Of a DNA stretch of 64,000 nucleotides, positions 13,001 through 25,269 are shown in pieces (position 1 is the stretch's first letter; each line of letters begins with the position of its first letter). The stretch is from contig JAKCOZ010000099.1 in NCBI GenBank assembly GCA_022605955.1, positions 434,001-498,000 of the forward strand. The letters are read 5' to 3'. The position numbers were made by a program, and so were the translations under genes. This DNA is from Rallus limicola. Its lineage: Eukaryota; Chordata; Aves; Gruiformes; Rallidae. The notes below the pieces were generated by a model, which searched no databases, was not told the origin of the DNA, and saw only the letters and a program-made list of their open reading frames with translations.

Positions 13001-13860
13001 TAAACGTCCAGCAATAACTCCCAAAGTAAAGAAGCGAGGCCTGAAAGGCATAGCTTGTCTGAAACCTCCTAACAGGACACACGAGCAGACCCTGTCACTT
13101 TGGCTCTCAGCCTTTTCCTTTGCCTGGAAAGAGGGAACATGCCTGGAACCTCCTACGGTGCTTTTCTCGGCCCTAGCAGACTGCAGTTCAAAACATGCTA
13201 AACGTCCAGCAATAACTCCCAAAGTAAAGAAGCTAGGCCTGAAAGGCATAGCTTGTCTGAAACCTCCTAGCAGGACACACGAGCAGACCCTGTCACTTTG
13301 ACTCTCAGCCTTTTCCTTTGCCTGGAAAGAGGGAACATGCCTGGAACCTCCTACGGTGCTTTTCTCGGCCCTAGCAGACTGCAGTTCAAAACATGCTAAA
13401 CGTCCAGCAATAACTCCCAAAGTAAAGAAGCTAGGCCTGAAAGGCATAGCTTGTCTGAAACCTCCTAACAGGACACACGAGCAGACCCTGTCACTTTGGC
13501 TCTCAGCCTTTTCCTTTGCCTGGAAAGAGGGAACATGCCTGGAACCTCCTACGGTGCTTTTCTCGGCCCTAGCAGACTGCAGTTCAAAACATGCTAAACG
13601 TCCAGCAATAACTCCCAAAGTAAAGAAGCTAGGCCTGAAAGGCATAGCTTGTCTGAAACCTCCTAACAGGACACACGAGCAGACCCTGTCACTTTGGCTC
13701 TCAGCCTTTTCCTTTGCCTGGAAAGAGGGAACATGCCTAGAACCTCCTACGGTGCTTTTCTCGGCCCTAGCAGACTGCAGTTCAAAACATGCTAAACGTC
13801 CAGCAATAACTCCCAAAGAAAAGAAGCTAGGCCTGAAAGGCATAGCTTGTCTGAAACCTC

Positions 13861-16830
13861 CTAGCAGGACACACGAGCAGACCCTGTCACTTTGACTCTC
13901 AGCCTTTTCCTTTGCCTGGAAAGAGGGAACATGCCTGGAACCTCCTACGGTGCTTTTCTCGGCCCTAGCAGACTGCAGTTCAAAACATGCTAAACGTCCA
14001 GCAATAACTCCCAAAGTAAAGAAGCTAGGCCTGAAAGGAATAGCTTGTCTGAAACCTCCTAACAGGACACACGAGCAGACCCTGTCACTTTGGCTCTCAG
14101 CCTTTTCCTTTGCCTGGAAAGAGGGAACATGCCTGGAACCTCCTACAGTGCTTTTCTCGGCCCTAGCAGACTGCAGTTCAAAACATGCTAAACGTCCAGC
14201 AATAACTCCCAAAGTAAAGAAGCTAGGCCTGAAAGGCATAGCTTGTCTGAAACCTCCTAACAGGACACACGAGCAGACCCTGTCACTTTGGCTCTCAGCC
14301 TTTTCCTTTGCCTGGAAAGAGGGAACATGCCTGGAACCTCCTACGGTGCTTTTCTCGGCCCTAGCAGACTGCAGTTCAAAACATGCTAAACGTCCAGCAA
14401 TAACTCCCAAAGTAAAGAAGCTAGGCCTGAAAGGCATAGCTCGTCTGAAACCTCCTATCAGGACACACGAGCAGACCCTGTAACTTTGGCTCTCAGCCTT
14501 TTCCTTTGCCTGGAAAGAGGGAACATGCCTGGAACCTCCTACGGTGCTTTTCTCGGCCCTAGCAGACTGCAGTTCAAAACATGCTAAACGTCCAGCAATA
14601 ACTCCCAAAGTAAAGAAGCTAGGCCTGAAAGGCATAGCTTGTCTGAAACCCCCTAACAGGACACACGAGCAGACCCTGTCACTTTGGCTCTCAGCCTTTT
14701 CCTTTGCCTGGAAAGAGGGAACATGCCTGGAACCTCCTACGGTGCTTTTCTCGGCCCTAACAGACTGCAGTTCAAAACATGCTAAACGTCCAGCAATAAC
14801 TCCCAAAGTAAAGAAGCTAGGCCTGAAAGGCATAGCTTGTCTGAAACCTCCTAACAGGACACACGAGCAGACCCTGTCACTTTGGCTCTCAGCCTTTTCC
14901 TTTGCCTGGAAAGAGGGAACATGCCTGGAACCTCCTACGGTGCTTTTCTCGGCCCTAGCAGACTGCAGTTCAAAACATGCTAAACGTCCAGCAATAACTC
15001 CCAAAGTAAAGAAGCTAGGCCTGAAAGGCATAGCTTGTCTGAAACCTCCTAACAGGACACACGAGCAGACCCTGTCACTTTGGCTCTCAGCCTTTTCCTT
15101 TGCCTGGAAAGAGGGAACATGCCTGGAACCTCCTACGGTGCTTTTCTCGGCCCTAGCAGACTGCAGTTCAAAACATGCTAAACGTCCAGCAATAACTCCC
15201 AAAGTAAAGAAGCTAGGCCTGAAAGGCATAGCTTGTCTGAAACCTCCTAACAGGACACACGAGCAGACCCTGTCACTTTGGCTCTCAACCTTTTCCTTTG
15301 CCTGGAAAGAGGGAACATGCCTGGAACCTCCTACGGTGCTTTTCTCGGCCCTAGCAGACTGCAGTTCAAAACATGCTAAACGTCCAGCAATAACTCCCAA
15401 AGTAAAGAAGCTAGGCCTGAAAGGCATAGCTTGTCTGAAACCTCCTAACAGGACACACGAGCAGACCCTGTCACTTTGGCTCTCAGCCTTTTCCTTTGCC
15501 TGGAAAGAGGGAACATGCCTGGAACCTCCTACGGTGCTTTTCTCGGCCCTAGCAGACTGCAGTTCAAAACATGCTAAACGTCCAGCAATAACTCCCAAAG
15601 TAAAGAAGCTAGGCCTGAAAGGCATAGCTTGTCTGAAACCTCCTAACAGGACACACGAGCAGACCCTGTCACTTTGGCTCTCAGCCTTTTCCTTTGCCTG
15701 GAAAGAGGGAACATGCCTGGAACCTCCTACGGTGCTTTTCTCGGCCCTAGCAGACTGCAGTTCAAAACATGCTAAACGTCCAGCAATAACTCCCAAAGTA
15801 AAGAAGCTAGGCCTTTCAGGCCTAGCTCGTCTGAAACCTCCTAACAGGACACACGAGCAGACCCTGTCACTTTGGCTCTCAGCCTTTTCCTTTGCCTGGA
15901 AAGAGGGAACATGCCTGGAACCTCCTACGGTGCTTTTCTCGGACCTAGCAGACTGCAGTTCAAAACATGCTAAACGTCCAGCAATAACTCCCAAAGTAAA
16001 GAAGCTAGGCCTGAAAGGCATAGCTTGTCTGAAACCTCCTAACAGGACACACGAGCAGACCCTGTCACTTTGGCTCTCAGCCTTTTCCTTTGCCTGGAAA
16101 GAGGGAACATGCCTGGAACCTCCTACGGTGCTTTTCTCTGCCCTAGCAGACTGCAGTTCAAAACATGCTAAACGTCCAGCAATAACTCCCAAAGTAAAGA
16201 AGCGAGGCCTGAAAGGCATAGCTTGTCTGAAACCTCCTAACAGGACACACGAGCAGACCCTGTCACTTTGGCTCTCAGCCTTTTCCTTTGCCTGGAAAGA
16301 GGGAACATGCCTGGAACCTCCTACGGTGCTTTTCTCGGCCCTAGCAGACTGCAGTTCAAAACATGCTAAACGTCCAGCAATAACTCCCAAAGTAAAGAAG
16401 CTAGGCCTGAAAGGCATAGCTTGTCTGAAACCTCCTAACAGGACACACGAGCAGACCCTGTCACTTTGACTCTCAGCCTTTTCCTTTGCCTGGAAAGAGG
16501 GAACATGCCTGGAACCTCCTACGGTGCTTTTCTCAGCCCTAGCAGACTGCAGTTCAAAACATGCTAAACGTCCAGCAATAACTCCCAAAGTAAAGAAGCT
16601 AGGCCTGAAAGGCATAGCTTGTCTGAAACCTCCTAACAGGACACACGAGCAGACCCTGTCACTTCGGCTCTCAGCCTTTTCCTTTGCCTGGAAAGAGGGA
16701 ACATGCCTGGAACCTCCTACGGTGCTTTTCTCGGCCCTAGCAGACTGCAGTTCAAAACATGCTAAACGTCCAGCAATAACTCCCAAAGAAAAGAAGCTAG
16801 GCCTGAAAGGCATAGCTTGTCTGAAACCCC
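13861..16830. repeat. Block B (15 monomers), copy of 5,347-8,118
   Basis: This block shares the ordered marker series CTATCAGG/CTGTAACT, CCCCCT, CCTAACAGAC, loop-inverted hairpin, CTCTGCCC, X+CTCAGCC and E+CCCCCT with block A. Two differences stand out. The loop-inverted hairpin monomer is six monomers further downstream relative to the CTATCAGG marker, and the W-Q pair of block A is replaced by other monomers. Private changes here include CTCAACC at about 15,286 and TCGGACC at about 15,942. Confidence 0.75.
15806..15826. other. Hairpin with inverted loop and perfected stem (copy 2)
   Basis: The arms and TTC loop are identical to those at 6,104-6,124, and the same U variant follows. The two sites are 9,702 bp apart, exactly 49 monomers. 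Shared identity of a four-change cluster plus U argues for one template-switch event followed by block duplication, not two independent events. Confidence 0.85.
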
Positions 16831-17047
16831 CTAACAGGACACACGAGCAGACCCTGTCACTTTGGCTCTCAGCCTTTTCCTTTGCCTGGAAAGAGGGAAC
16901 ATGCCTGGAACCTCCTACGGTGCTTTTCTCGGCCCTAGCAGACTGCAGTTCAAAACATGCTAAACGTCCAGCAATAACTCCCAAAGTAAAGAAGCTAGGC
17001 CTGAAAGGCATAGCTTGTCTGAAACCTCCTAACAGGACACACGAGCA

Positions 17048-18894
17048 GGACCCTGTCACTTTGGCTCTCAGCCTTTTCCTTTGCCTGGAAAGAGGGAACA
17101 TGCCTGGAACCTCCTACGGTGCTTTTCTCGGCCCTAGCAGACTGCAGTTCAAAACATGCTAAACGTCCAGCAATAACTCCCAAAGTAAAGAAGCTAGGCC
17201 TGAAAGGCATAGCTTGTCTGAAACCTCCTAACAGGACACACGAGCAGACCCTGTCACTTTGGCTCTCAGCCTTTTCCTTTGCCTGGAAAGAGGGAACATG
17301 CCTGGAACCCTCCTACGGTGCTTTTCTCGGCCCTAACAGACTGCAGTTCAAAACATGCTAAACGTCCAGCAATAACTCCCAAAGTAAAGAAGCTAGGCCT
17401 GAAAGGCATAGCTCGTCTGAAACCTCCTAACAGGACACACGAGCAGACCCTGTCACTTTGGCTCTCAGCCTTTTCCTTTGCCTGGAAAGAGGGAACATGC
17501 CTGGAACCTCCTACGGTGCTTTTCTCGGCCCTAGCAGACTGCAGTTCAAAACATGCTAAACGTCCAGCAATAACTCCCAAAGTAAAGAAGCTAGGCCTGA
17601 AAGGCATAGCTCGTCTGAAACCTCCTAACAGGACACACGAGCAGACCCTGTCACTTTGGCTCTCAGCCTTTTCCTTTGCCTGGAAAGAGGGAACATGCCT
17701 GGAACCTCCTACGGTGCTTTTCTCGGCCCTAGCAGACTGCAGTTCAAAACATGCTAAACGTCCAGCAATAACTCCCAAAGTAAAGAAGCGAGGCCTGAAA
17801 GGCATAGCTTGTCTGAAACCTCCTAACAGGACACACGAGCAGACCCTGTCACTTTGGCTCTCAGCCTTTTCCTTTGCCTGGAAAGAGGGAACATGCCTGG
17901 AACCTCCTACGGTGCTTTTCTCGGCCCTAGCAGACTGCAGTTCAAAACATGCTAAACGTCCAGCAATAACTCCCAAAGTAAAGAAGCTAGGACTGAAAGG
18001 CATAGCTTGTCTGAAACCTCCTAACAGGACACACGAGCAGACCCTGTCACTTTGGCTCTCAGCATTTTCCTTTGCCTGGAAAGGGGGAACATGCCTGGAA
18101 CCTCCTACGGTGCTTTTCTCGGCCCTAGCAGACTGCAGTTCAAAAAATGCTAAACGTCCAGCAATAACTCCCAAAGTAAAGAAGCTAGGCCTGAAAGGCA
18201 TAGCTTGTCTAAAACCTCCTAACAGGACACACGAGCAGACCCTGTCACTTTGGCTCTCAGCCTTTTCCTTTGCCTGGAAAGAGGGAACATGCCTGGAACC
18301 TCCTACGGTGCTTTTCTCCCGCCCTAGCAGACTGCAGTTCAAAACATGCTAAACGTCCAGCAATAACTCCCAAAGTAAAGAAGCTAGGCCTGAAAGGCAT
18401 AGCTTGTCTGAAACCTCCTAACAGGACACACGAGCAGACCCTGTCACTTTGGCTCTCAGCCTTTTCCTTTGCCTGGAAAGAGGGAACATGCCTGGAACCT
18501 CCTACGGTGCTTTTCTCGGCCCTAGCAGACTGCAGTTCAAAACATGCTAAACGTCCAGCAATAACTCCCAAAGTAAAGAAGCGAGGCCTGAAAGGCATAG
18601 CTTGTCTGAAACCTCCTAACAGGACACACGAGCAGACCCTGTCACTTTGGCTCTCAGCCTTTTCCTTTGCCTGGAAAGAGGGAACATGCCTGGAACCTCC
18701 TACGGTGCTTTTCTCGGCCCTAGCAGACTGCAGTTCAAAACATGCTAAACGTCCAGCAATAACTCCCAAAGTAAAGAAGCTAGGCCTGAAAGGCATAGCT
18801 CGTCTGAAACCTCCTAACAGGACACACGAGCAGACCCTGTCACTTTGGCTCTCAGCCTTTTCCTTTGCCTGGAAAGAGGGAACATGCCTGGAAA
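17048..18894. repeat. Satellite segment with four single-base insertions in 1.85 kb
   Basis: After 17 kb without any length change, four +1 events occur: G doubled at 17,048-17,049 (GAGCAGGACC), C2 to C3 at 17,308-17,310, CTCGGCCC replaced by CTCCCGCCC at 18,316-18,323, and A2 to A3 at 18,892-18,894. Three are short homopolymer extensions, none is seen in any other monomer, and every shift is +1. These features are more typical of uncorrected long-read consensus errors than of array evolution. The substitution pattern (R, U, CCTAACAGAC) is otherwise ordinary. Confidence 0.8.
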
Positions 18895-20914
18895 CCTCCT
18901 ACGGTGCTTTTCTCGGCCCTAGCAGACTGCAGTTCAAAACATGCTAAACGTCCAGCAATAACTCCCAAAGTAAAGAAGCTAGGCCTGAAAGGCATAGCTT
19001 GTCTGAAACCTCCTAACAGGACACACGAGCAGACCCTGTCACTTTGGCTCTCAGCCTTTTCCTTTGCCTGGAAAGAGGGAACATGCCTGGAACCTCCTAC
19101 GGTGCTTTTCTCGGCCCTAGCAGACTGCAGTTCAAAACATGCTAAACGTCCAGCAATAACTCCCAAAGTAAAGAAGCGAGGCCTGAAAGGCATAGCTTGT
19201 CTGAAACCTCCTAACAGGACACACGAGCAGACCCTGTCACTTTGGCTCTCAGCCTTTTCCTTTGCCTGGAAAGAGGGAACATGCCTGGAACCTCCTACGG
19301 TGCTTTTCTCGGCCCTAGCAGACTGCAGTTCAAAACATGCTAAACGTCCAGCAATAACTCCCAAAGTAAAGAAGCGAGGCCTGAAAGGCATAGCTTGTCT
19401 GAAACCTCCTAACAGGACACACGAGCAGACCCTGTCACTTTGGCTCTCAGCCTTTTCCTTTGCCTGGAAAGAGGGAACATGCCTGGAACCTCCTACGGTG
19501 CTTTTCTCGGCCCTAGCAGACTGCAGTTCAAAACATGCTAAACGTCCAGCAATAACTCCCAAAGTAAAGAAGCTAGGCCTGAAAGGAATAGGTTGTCTAA
19601 AACCTCCTAACAGGACACACGAGCAGACCCTGTCACTTTGGCTCTCAGCCTTTTCCTTTGCCTGGAAAGAGGGAACATGCCTGGAACCTCCTACGGTGCT
19701 TTTCTCGGCCCTAGCAGACTGCAGTTCAAAACATGCTAAACGTCCAGCAATAACTCCCAAAGTAAAGAAGCTAGGCCTGAAAGGCATAGCTTGTCTAAAA
19801 CCTCCTAACTGGACACACGATCAGACCCTGTCACTTTGGCTCTCAGCCTTTTCCTTTGCCTGGAAAGAGGGAACATGCCTGGAACCTCCTACGGTGCTTT
19901 TCTCGGCCCTAGCAGACTGCAGTTCAAAACATGCTAAACGTTCAGCAATAACTTCCAAAGTAAAGAAGCTAGGCCTGAAAGGCATAGATTGTCTGAAACC
20001 TCCTGACAGGACACACGAGCAGACCCTGTCACTTTGGCTCTCAGCCTTTTCCTTTGCCTGGAAAGAGGGAACATGCCTGGAACCTCCTACGGTGCTTTTC
20101 TCGGCCCTAGCAGACTGCAGTTCAAAAAATGCTAAACGTCCAGCAATAACTTCTAAAGTAAAGAAGCTAGGCCTGAAAGGCATATCTCGTCTGAAACCTC
20201 CTAACAGGACACGCGAGCAGACCCTGTCACTTTGGCTCTCAGCCTTTTCCTTTGCCTGGAAAGAGGGAACATGCCTGGAACCTCCTACGGTGCTTTTCTC
20301 GGCCCTAGCAGACTGCAGTTCAAAACATGCTAAACGTCCAGCAATAACTCCCAAAGTAAAGAAGCTAGGCCTGAAAGGCATAGCTTGTCTGAAACCTCCT
20401 AACAGGACACATGAGCAGACCCTGTCACTTTGGCTCTCAGCCATTTCCTTTGCCTGGAAAGAGGGAACATGCCTGGAACATCCTACGGTGCTTTTCTCGG
20501 CCCTAGCAGACTGCAGTTCAAAACATGCTAAACGTCCAGCAATAACTCCCAAAGTAAAGAAGCTAGGCCTGAAAGGCATAGCTTGTCTGAAACCTCCTAA
20601 CAGGACACACGAGCAGACCCTGTCACTTTGGCTCTCAGCCTTTTCCTTTGCCTGGAAAGAGGGAACATGCCTGGAACCTCCTACGTTGCTTTTCTCGGCC
20701 CTAGCAGACTGCAGGTCACAACATGCTAAACGTCCAGCAATAACTCCCAAAGTAAAGAAGCTAGGACTGAAAGGCATAGCTTGTCTGAAACCTCCTAACA
20801 GGACACACAAGCAGACCCTGTCACTTTGGCTCTCAGCCTTTTCCTTTGCCTGGAAAGAGGGAACATGCCTGGAACCTCCTACGGTGCTTTTCTCGGCCCT
20901 AGCAGACTGCAGTT
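18895..20914. repeat. Diverged patch and first G-W-S-N cassette
   Basis: The markers G (about 19,586), W with ACGATCAG (about 19,808-19,820), S with CCTGACAGG (about 19,952-20,004) and CAAAAAATG with S (about 20,125-20,153) form an ordered cassette found again at 37.8 and 45.1 kb. This copy has many private substitutions: CGTTCAGC (19,939), ATAGATTG (19,985), ATATCTCG (20,183), ACACGCGAG (20,210), CACATGAG, GCCATTTCC (20,442), GGAACATCC (20,477) and TACGTTGC (20,684). It looks older or less homogenised than its surroundings. Confidence 0.7.
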
Positions 20915-22300
20915 AAAAACATGCTAAACGTCCAGCAATAACTCCCAAAGTAAAGAAGCGAGGCCTGAAAGGCATAGCTTGTCTGAAACCTCCTAACAGG
21001 ACACACGAGCAGACCCTGTCACTTTGGCTCTCAGCCTTTTCCTTTGCCTGGAAAGAGGGAACATGCCTGGAACCTCCTACGGTGCTTTTCTCGGCCCTAG
21101 CAGACTGCAGTTCAAAACATGCTAAACGTCCAGCAATAACTCCCAAAGTAAAGAAGCTAGGCCTGAAAGGCATAGCTTGTCTGAAACCTCCTAACAGGAC
21201 ACACGAGCAGACCCTGTCACTTTGGCTCTCAGCCTTTTCCTTTGCCTGGAAAGAGGGAACATGCCTGGAACCTCCTACGGTGCTTTTCTCGGCCCTAGCA
21301 GACTGCAGGTCACAACATGCTAAACGTCCAGCAATAACTCCCAAAGTAAAGAAGCTAGGACTGAAAGGCATAGCTTGTCTGAAACCTCCTAACAGGACAC
21401 ACAAGCAGACCCTGTCACTTTGGCTCTCAGCCTTTTCCTTTGCCTGGAAAGAGGGAACATGCCTGGAACCTCCTACGGTGCTTTTCTCGGCCCTAGCAGA
21501 CTGCAGTTCAAAACATGCTAAACGTCCAGCAATAACTCCCAAAGTAAAGAAGCGAGGCCTGAAAGGCATAGCTTGTCTGAAACCTCCTAACAGGACACAC
21601 GAGCAGACCCTGTCACTTTGGCTCTCAGCCTTTTCCTTTGCCTGGAAAGAGGGAACATGCCTGGAACCTCCTACGGTGCTTTTCTCGGCCCTAGCAGACT
21701 GCAGTTCAAAACATGCTAAACGTCCAGCAATAACTCCCAAAGTAAAGAAGCGAGGCCTGAAAGGCATAGCTTGTCTGAAACCTCCTAACAGGACACACGA
21801 GCAGACCCTGTCACTTTGGCTCTCAGCCTTTTCCTTTGCCTGGAAAGAGGGAACATGCCTGGAACCTCCTACGGTGCTTTTCTCGGCCCTAGCAGACTGC
21901 AGTTCAAAACATGCTAAACGTCCAGCAATAACTCCCAAAGAAAAGAAGCTAGGCCTGAAAGGCATAGCTTGTCTGAAACCTCCTAACAGGACACACGAGC
22001 AGACCCTGTCACTTTGGCTCTCAGCCTTTTCCTTTGCCTGGAAAGAGGGAACATGCCTGGAACCTCCTACGGTGCTTTTCTCGGCCCTAGCAGACTGCAG
22101 TTCAAAACATGCTAAACGTCCAGCAATAACACCCAAAGTAAAGAAGCTAGGCCTGAAAGGCATAGCTTGTCTGAAACCTCCTAACAGGACACACGAGCAG
22201 ACCCTGTCACTTTGGCTCTCAGCCTTTTCCTTTGCCTGGAAAGAGGGAACATGCCTGGAACCTCCTACGGTGCTTTTCTCGGCCCTAGCAGACTGCAGTT
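20915..22300. repeat. 7-monomer O-delimited unit
   Basis: The interval between O variants at 20,915 and 22,301 is 1,386 bp, exactly seven monomers. The order is O/R, L, Q with AGGACTG and ACAAGCAG, R, R, E, and a monomer with AACACCC. It equals the 5-monomer type-alpha unit found downstream with an L-Q pair in the second and third places, suggesting insertion of two monomers into, or loss from, the ancestral unit. Confidence 0.75.
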
Positions 22301-23290
22301 AAAAACATGCTAAACGTCCAGCAATAACTCCCAAAGTAAAGAAGCGAGGCCTGAAAGGCATAGCTTGTCTGAAACCTCCTAACAGGACACACGAGCAGAC
22401 CCTGTCACTTTGGCTCTCAGCCTTTTCCTTTGCCTGGAAAGAGGGAACATGCCTGGAACCTCCTACGGTGCTTTTCTCGGCCCTAGCAGACTGCAGTTCA
22501 AAACATGCTAAACGTCCAGCAATAACTCCCAAAGTAAAGAAGCTAGGCCTGAAAGGCATAGCTTGTCTGAAACCTCCTAACAGGACACACGAGCAGACCC
22601 TGTCACTTTGGCTCTCAGCCTTTTCCTTTGCCTGGAAAGAGGGAACATGCCTGGAACCTCCTACGGTGCTTTTCTCGGCCCTAGCAGACTGCAGTTCAAA
22701 ACATGCTAAACGTCCAGCAATAACTCCCAAAGTAAAGAAGCTAGGCCTGAAAGGCATAGCTCGTCTGAAACCTCCTAACAGGACACACGAGCAGACCCTG
22801 TCACTTTGGCTCTCAGCCTTTTCCTTTGCCTGGAAAGAGGGAACATGCCTGGAACCTCCTACGGTGCTTTTCTCGGCCCTAGCAGACTGCAGTTCAAAAC
22901 ATGCTAAACGTCCAGCAATAACTCCCAAAGTAAAGAAGCGAGGCCTGAAAGGCATAGCTTGTCTGAAACTTCCTAACAGGACACACGAGCAGACCCTGTC
23001 ACTTTGGCTCTCAGCCTTTTCCTTTGCCTGGAAAGAGGGAACATGCCTGGAACCTCCTACGGTGCTTTTCTCGGCCCTAGCAGACTGCAGTTCAAAACAT
23101 GCTAAACGTCCAGCAATAACTCCCAAAGTAAAGAAGCTAGGACTGAAAGGCATAGCTTGTCTGAAACCTCCTAACAGGACACACAAGCAGACCCTGTCAC
23201 TTTGGCTCTCAGCCTTTTCCTTTGCCTGGAAAGAGGGAACATGCCTGGAACCTCCTACGGTGCTTTTCTCGGCCCTAGCAGACTGCAGTT
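22301..23290. repeat. 990-bp higher-order unit, type beta (copy 1)
   Basis: Five monomers lie between O variants at 22,301 and 23,291. The order is O/R, L, U, R with GAAACTTCC (about 22,971), then L with AGGACTG and ACAAGCAG. The GAAACTTCC change is found only in the type-beta units (again at about 24,950 and 28,712), making it diagnostic. Beta units alternate with alpha units through this region. Confidence 0.8.
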
Positions 23291-24280
23291 AAAAACATGC
23301 TAAACGTCCAGCAATAACTCCCAAAGTAAAGAAGCGAGGCCTGAAAGGCATAGCTTGTCTGAAACCTCCTAACAGGACACACGAGCAGACCCTGTCACTT
23401 TGGCTCTCAGCCTTTTCCTTTGCCTGGAAAGAGGGAACATGCCTGGAACCTCCTACGGTGCTTTTCTCGGCCCTAGCAGACTGCAGTTCAAAACATGCTA
23501 AACGTCCAGCAATAACTCCCAAAGTAAAGAAGCGAGGCCTGAAAGGCATAGCTTGTCTGAAACCTCCTAACAGGACACACGAGCAGACCCTGTCACTTTG
23601 GCTCTCAGCCTTTTCCTTTGCCTGGAAAGAGGGAACATGCCTGGAACCTCCTACGGTGCTTTTCTCGGCCCTAGCAGACTGCAGTTCAAAACATGCTAAA
23701 CGTCCAGCAATAACTCCCAAAGTAAAGAAGCGAGGCCTGAAAGGCATAGCTTGTCTGAAACCTCCTAACAGGACACACGAGCAGACCCTGTCACTTTGGC
23801 TCTCAGCCTTTTCCTTTGCCTGGAAAGAGGGAACATGCCTGGAACCTCCTACGGTGCTTTTCTCGGCCCTAGCAGACTGCAGTTCAAAACATGCTAAACG
23901 TCCAGCAATAACTCCCAAAGAAAAGAAGCTAGGCCTGAAAGGCATAGCTTGTCTGAAACCTCCTAACAGGACACACGAGCAGACCCTGTCACTTTGGCTC
24001 TCAGCCTTTTCCTTTGCCTGGAAAGAGGGAACATGCCTGGAACCTCCTACGGTGCTTTTCTCGGCCCTAGCAGACTGCAGTTCAAAACATGCTAAACGTC
24101 CAGCAATAACACCCAAAGTAAAGAAGCTAGGCCTGAAAGGCATAGCTTGTCTGAAACCTCCTAACAGGACACACGAGCAGACCCTGTCACTTTGGCTCTC
24201 AGCCTTTTCCTTTGCCTGGAAAGAGGGAACATGCCTGGAACCTCCTACGGTGCTTTTCTCGGCCCTAGCAGACTGCAGTT
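23291..24280. repeat. 990-bp higher-order unit, type alpha (copy 1)
   Basis: Five monomers between O variants at 23,291 and 24,281 have the order O/R, R, R, E, then a monomer with AACACCC (about 24,110). AACACCC is restricted to alpha units of the 20.9-30 kb region. Together with the following beta unit this makes a 1.98-kb alpha-beta composite repeat. Confidence 0.8.
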
Positions 24281-25269
24281 AAAAACATGCTAAACGTCCA
24301 GCAATAACTCCCAAAGTAAAGAAGCGAGGCCTGAAAGGCATAGCTTGTCTGAAACCTCCTAACAGGACACACGAGCAGACCCTGTCACTTTGGCTCTCAG
24401 CCTTTTCCTTTGCTCGAAAGAGGGAACATGCCTGGAACCTCCTACGGTGCTTTTCTCGGCCCTAGCAGACTGCAGTTCAAAACATGCTAAACGTCCAGCA
24501 ATAACTCCCAAAGTAAAGAAGCTAGGCCTGAAAGGCATAGCTTGTCTGAAACCTCCTAACAGGACACACGAGCAGACCCTGTCACTTTGGCTCTCAGCCT
24601 TTTCCTTTGCCTGGAAAGAGGGAACATGCCTGGAACCTCCTACGGTGCTTTTCTCGGCCCTAGCAGACTGCAGTTCAAAACATGCTAAACGTCCAGCAAT
24701 AACTCCCAAAGTAAAGAAGCTAGGCCTGAAAGGCATAGCTCGTCTGAAACCTCCTAACAGGACACACGAGCAGACCCTGTCACTTTGGCTCTCAGCCTTT
24801 TCCTTTGCCTGGAAAGAGGGAACATGCCTGGAACCTCCTACGGTGCTTTTCTCGGCCCTAGCAGACTGCAGTTCAAAACATGCTAAACGTCCAGCAATAA
24901 CTCCCAAAGTAAAGAAGCGAGGCCTGAAAGGCATAGCTTGTCTGAAACTTCCTAACAGGACACACGAGCAGACCCTGTCACTTTGGCTCTCAGCCTTTTC
25001 CTTTGCCTGGAAAGAGGGAACATGCCTGGAACCTCCTACGGTGCTTTTCTCGGCCCTAGCAGACTGCAGTTCAAAACATGCTAAACGTCCAGCAATAACT
25101 CCCAAAGTAAAGAAGCTAGGCCTGAAAGGCATAGCTTGTCTGAAACCTCCTAACAGGACACACGAGCAGACCCTGTCACTTTGGCTCTCAGCCTTTTCCT
25201 TTGCCTGGAAAGAGGGAACATGCCTGGAACCTCCTACGGTGCTTTTCTCGGCCCTAGCAGACTGCAGTT
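24281..25269. repeat. Higher-order unit, type beta (copy 2), 989 bp
   Basis: The order O/R, L, U, R with GAAACTTCC, L repeats the previous beta unit. It is one base short because TTTGCCTGGAAAG is replaced by TTTGCTCGAAAG at 24,411-24,420, a change seen nowhere else. The last monomer has AGGCCTG and ACGAGCAG in place of AGGACTG and ACAAGCAG of copy 1, so the final monomers differ by exchange. Confidence 0.75.

Larger units (their letters stand above)
1..17047. repeat. Array domain 1: 86 monomers without any indel
   Basis: The landmark GGTGCTTTTC stays at exactly 198-bp spacing from 89 to 16,919. Characteristic variants are X (stop positions near 1,023, 3,003, 3,597, 5,379, 7,755, 8,943, 11,121, 13,299, 13,893 and 16,467), CTACAGTG (about 2,266, 3,256, 3,850, 5,632, 12,562, 14,146), E with AGCAGG, and CCCCCTAAC. 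R and U monomers are present but less common than further right. The O variant is absent. The sharing of rare variants between distant monomers shows that multi-monomer blocks, not only single monomers, were copied. Confidence 0.85.

Noticed and set aside
11474..17101. Reverse-strand repeat protein with an ATG in each monomer (also 38,038-45,330 and 57,257-63,958)
   Set aside because: The reverse frame is also cut by amplified stop variants (O, ACGATCAG, ACACTAGCAG). The R variant is a Ser-to-Arg change on this strand. No promoter, splice or signal-peptide evidence exists, and it overlaps the forward frame exactly.
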